A DNA stretch of 6,547 nucleotides, from the NCBI GenBank assembly GCA_944391365.1, contig CALXTH010000069.1, forward strand, positions 1-6,547. Direction: 5' to 3'. Origin of the DNA: an uncultured Alphaproteobacteria bacterium. GTDB taxonomy: Bacteria > Pseudomonadota > Alphaproteobacteria > RF32 > CAG-239. The notes below the pieces were generated by a model. It worked only from the letters and a program-made list of their open reading frames with translations, was not told the origin of the DNA and ran no database searches. The position numbers and the translations under genes are program-made. Positions within the stretch are counted from its first letter, which is position 1. Each line of letters begins with the position of its first letter. Below are positions 5,518 to 6,547 of the stretch, piece after piece.

Positions 5518-5545
5518 TTGTTTTTATTTGAAAAAGGTGTATATT
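5518..5545 (+). promoter_or_regulatory. Possible promoter for the small membrane peptide gene
   Basis: TTGTTT (5518-5523, 3/6) is followed after 16 bases by TATATT (5540-5545, 5/6), with TG directly before the -10 box. The predicted start lies about 34 bases upstream of the ATG at 5586. The region is AT-rich and the -35 match is weak, so the call is tentative. Confidence 0.33.
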
Positions 5546-5585
5546 GTCTTTGTTTTTATATTATTGTTTAATTAAAATTACGGTT

Positions 5586-5696
5586 ATGGCAACATTTATT
5601 TCAGGAGCCGTTTTGTTTCTTTTAGCGGCACTGGGGGTGGCAAATTTGCTTTTCCCCTCAACAGCTTGTGGCGAATGTGAAAAAGAATTAAAATGA
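5586..5696 (+). CDS. Small single-pass membrane peptide with C-terminal CGEC motif (hypothetical)
   Basis: This is a 36-codon gene. Residues 1-23 (MATFISGAVLFLLAALGVAN onward) form one strongly hydrophobic helix. It is followed by FPSTACGECEKELK, a short soluble tail with two cysteines in a CxxC arrangement (C28, C31) and a charged end. I do not recognise the family. The layout suggests a single membrane segment whose CxxC could bind metal or be redox active, but that is inference. Support for a real gene is the sharp split into a hydrophobic helix and a charged Cys-containing tail, a possible promoter upstream and a terminator 46 bases downstream. Against it, no good Shine-Dalgarno sequence precedes the ATG. 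It is divergent from ffh. Confidence 0.5.
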   Translation: MATFISGAVLFLLAALGVANLLFPSTACGECEKELK

Positions 5697-5742
5697 TTTT
5701 CTTTTGTCGCCGGGCAAATTTTACTGTTCATTATTCTGCAAG

Positions 5743-5790
5743 AAAGCCTGTTTTTTTCCGCTTTAATCCGGCGGGCATGACAGGCTTTTT
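5743..5790 (+). terminator. Intrinsic terminator after the small membrane peptide gene
   Basis: AAAGCCTGT (5743-5751) pairs perfectly with ACAGGCTTT (5780-5788), and T5 at 5786-5790 serves as the U tract. Inside the long loop a second short stem, CCGC/GCGG (5758-5761 with 5771-5774), can form. It separates the small peptide gene from the tRNA gene. Confidence 0.7.
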
Positions 5791-5854
5791 GCTTATTTTA
5801 AGCACTACCGTTTTATGGTTCGGCCGTCTTTCTGTATAAAATTAAAAAAAGTTC

Positions 5855-5882
5855 TTGCAAGATAAAATATTTGCGTTATCTT
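5855..5882 (+). promoter_or_regulatory. Probable promoter of the tRNA-Gly gene
   Basis: TTGCAA (5855-5860, 4/6) is followed after 16 bases by TATCTT (5877-5882, 4/6). The predicted start is near 5889, about 11 bases before the mature tRNA 5' end. It lies between the terminator at 5743-5790 and the tRNA, where a promoter is needed. Both boxes are imperfect. Confidence 0.45.
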
Positions 5883-5899
5883 GTCTTTTGTTTGGACGG

Positions 5900-5973
5900 G
5901 CGAGTATAGTTCAATGGTAGAACGTGAGCTTCCCAAGCTTATAATGCGGGTTCGATTCCCGTTACTCGCTCCA
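5900..5973 (+). tRNA. tRNA-Gly, anticodon CCC
   Basis: A full cloverleaf can be drawn by hand. The acceptor stem GCGAGTA/TACTCGC (5900-5906 with 5963-5969) is a perfect 7 bp. The D stem is GTTC/GAAC with an AATGGTA loop. The anticodon stem TGAGC/GCTTA (5925-5929 with 5937-5941) has loop TTCCCAA, so the anticodon is CCC at 5932-5934. The variable loop has 4 bases, and the T stem GCGGG/CCCGT carries loop TTCGATT. Discriminator T5970 is followed by an encoded CCA (5971-5973). It reads the glycine codon GGG and closely resembles the E. coli glyU type. Confidence 0.97.
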
Positions 5974-5984
5974 ATTTTGCGAAT

Positions 5985-6006
5985 GCACCTTGTGGGGTGC
6001 TTTTTT
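5985..6006 (+). terminator. Intrinsic terminator of the tRNA-Gly gene
   Basis: GCACCT (5985-5990) pairs with GGGTGC (5995-6000), including one T-G pair, around a TGTG loop. T6 follows at 6001-6006. It begins 12 bases after the tRNA CCA end. Read on the minus strand the same hairpin is followed by ATTCGC and not by a T run, so it serves only the tRNA. Confidence 0.85.
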
Positions 6007-6010
6007 ATTT

Positions 6011-6304
6011 TCAGCTTTTTAACGCGTTAATAATATTTGAGGCAATATTCTGAGCTTCAGAATCGATGCCGGCGGCTTCAAGTGCCATCTTTTTCAGGCA
6101 GGTATTAACAATGTCATTTTTTGCGGTTTCTAAACTTTGGGTAAACAAAGTGCCATTGCGCAGTTTTGTCCGGGCTTCGCTTAAAGCGCAGGCTCGAAAC
6201 TTTTCTTTTGGGGTGGCGTTGCTGCCGACATTTATCAGTTCATCCAGTTGTGTGCAGGCACTCAGCAAAACGGTTGCGGCCATAATCAGATATTTTATTT
6301 TCAT
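6011..6304 (-). CDS. Small predicted lipoprotein (hypothetical)
   Basis: The product has 97 residues. The N-terminus MKIKYLIMAATVLLSAC is a lipoprotein signal peptide with lipobox LSAC, so the lipidated cysteine is C17. The next residue is Thr and not Asp, so under the E. coli sorting rule the mature 81-residue protein would go to the outer membrane. The mature part is mostly helical, with two further cysteines at 39 (KFRACALSEAR) and 69 (NTCLKKMAL) that could form a disulfide in the periplasm. It ends in an amphipathic segment IASNIINALKS. No family was recognised. The ATG at 6302-6304 is chosen because it lies one base after the stop of the upstream frame and is followed directly by the signal peptide. 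An ATG at 6317-6319 is possible and gives the same mature protein. A longer frame to 6445 is an overlap with the upstream gene. GAGGA 14 bases upstream is too far for an ideal Shine-Dalgarno sequence, so translation is likely coupled. Confidence 0.8.
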   Translation of the reverse strand: MKIKYLIMAATVLLSACTQLDELINVGSNATPKEKFRACALSEARTKLRNGTLFTQSLETAKNDIVNTCLKKMALEAAGIDSEAQNIASNIINALKS

Positions 6305-6305
6305 G

Positions 6306-6547
6306 TTATTTTCTTTCATCCTCAAAATAGCTGTACGCCTTGTTGTTCGGCGTAAAATTATACCAAGTTGATTTCTCCCGGCCGGGACTGCTCTGATATC
6401 GGAAAGACGGTTGTTTGCAGACATGGTTGTAGTATTCGGCACCAACCAGCATTTTAACCGTCCGGGAGGCGATGTCCGGTGCGGCGTCGGTTATTTCAGA
6501 ATCTTCGGCCTCAAGGCTGGCGAGGCAAGCCGAGGAGATGACATAGG
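6306..6547 (-). CDS. C-terminal part of an unrecognised protein, cut by the right window edge
   Basis: A frame open from the edge gives 79 residues before a TAA at 6306-6308. It begins YVISSACLASLEAEDSEITD and ends TPNNKAYSYFEDERK. The other two minus-strand frames stop within about 60 bases of the edge, and this one stays open for 240 bases. Its stop lies one base before the start of the lipoprotein gene, the arrangement expected of co-transcribed, translationally coupled genes. The sequence is helical and acidic in its first half, then has an aromatic, polar C-terminal half (EYYNHVCKQ, STWYNF, YSYF). It has two cysteines (C7 and C43 of the fragment). I do not recognise the family, and its start lies outside the window. 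Confidence 0.68.
   Translation of the reverse strand, partial: YVISSACLASLEAEDSEITDAAPDIASRTVKMLVGAEYYNHVCKQPSFRYQSSPGREKSTWYNFTPNNKAYSYFEDERK

Noticed and set aside
6305..6445. N-terminal extension of the lipoprotein frame up to 6445
   Set aside because: It lies in another frame of the right-edge coding sequence and places a lipoprotein signal peptide in mid-protein. The ATG at 6304 directly after the upstream stop explains the data better.

Overview
The window looks like a chromosomal segment of an alphaproteobacterium, perhaps an uncultured host-associated one. The evidence is the conserved block ffh-rpsP-rimM-trmD-rplS on the minus strand, and an Ffh G4 motif of the TRxD type (Thr-Arg-Ile-Asp) that I associate with alphaproteobacteria rather than the commoner TKxD. 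The species cannot be fixed from this window, and the lineage call rests on recalled family features, not on a search.

Layout from left to right. Bases 1-79 (minus) hold the start of an exported-protein gene that runs off the left edge. Upstream of it, at about 333 down to 80, is a roughly 250-base untranslated leader that starts at a good sigma-70-type promoter (340-368). The leader is packed with hairpins, a candidate H-type pseudoknot, a 10-base long-range complementarity and a UUCG-capped stem whose G-U pairs work only in minus-strand RNA. This is the most interesting structure in the window. After an AT-rich gap comes a lone family-2-type glycosyltransferase gene on the plus strand (576-1733). 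A hairpin at 1753-1785 serves as terminator for that gene and for the convergent operon.

Bases 1805-5334 (minus) are the translation and secretion operon. It runs ffh (SRP GTPase), rpsP (ribosomal protein S16), rimM (16S/30S maturation factor), trmD (tRNA m1G37 methyltransferase) and rplS (ribosomal protein L19). It is driven from a promoter at 5448-5476 through a leader of about 107 bases that contains a hairpin. Several starts were placed downstream of the longest open frame because the conserved N-terminus and a Shine-Dalgarno-like sequence favour an internal ATG. rimM and trmD overlap by 11 bases.

The right part holds three things. The first is a 36-residue membrane peptide gene with a C-terminal CGEC motif (5586-5696), followed by a terminator. 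The second is a complete tRNA-Gly(CCC) gene with its own promoter and terminator. The third is a minus-strand pair: a 97-residue predicted lipoprotein, and one base upstream of it the C-terminal 79 residues of an unrecognised protein that enters from the right edge. No mobile element, CRISPR array or integrase was seen.
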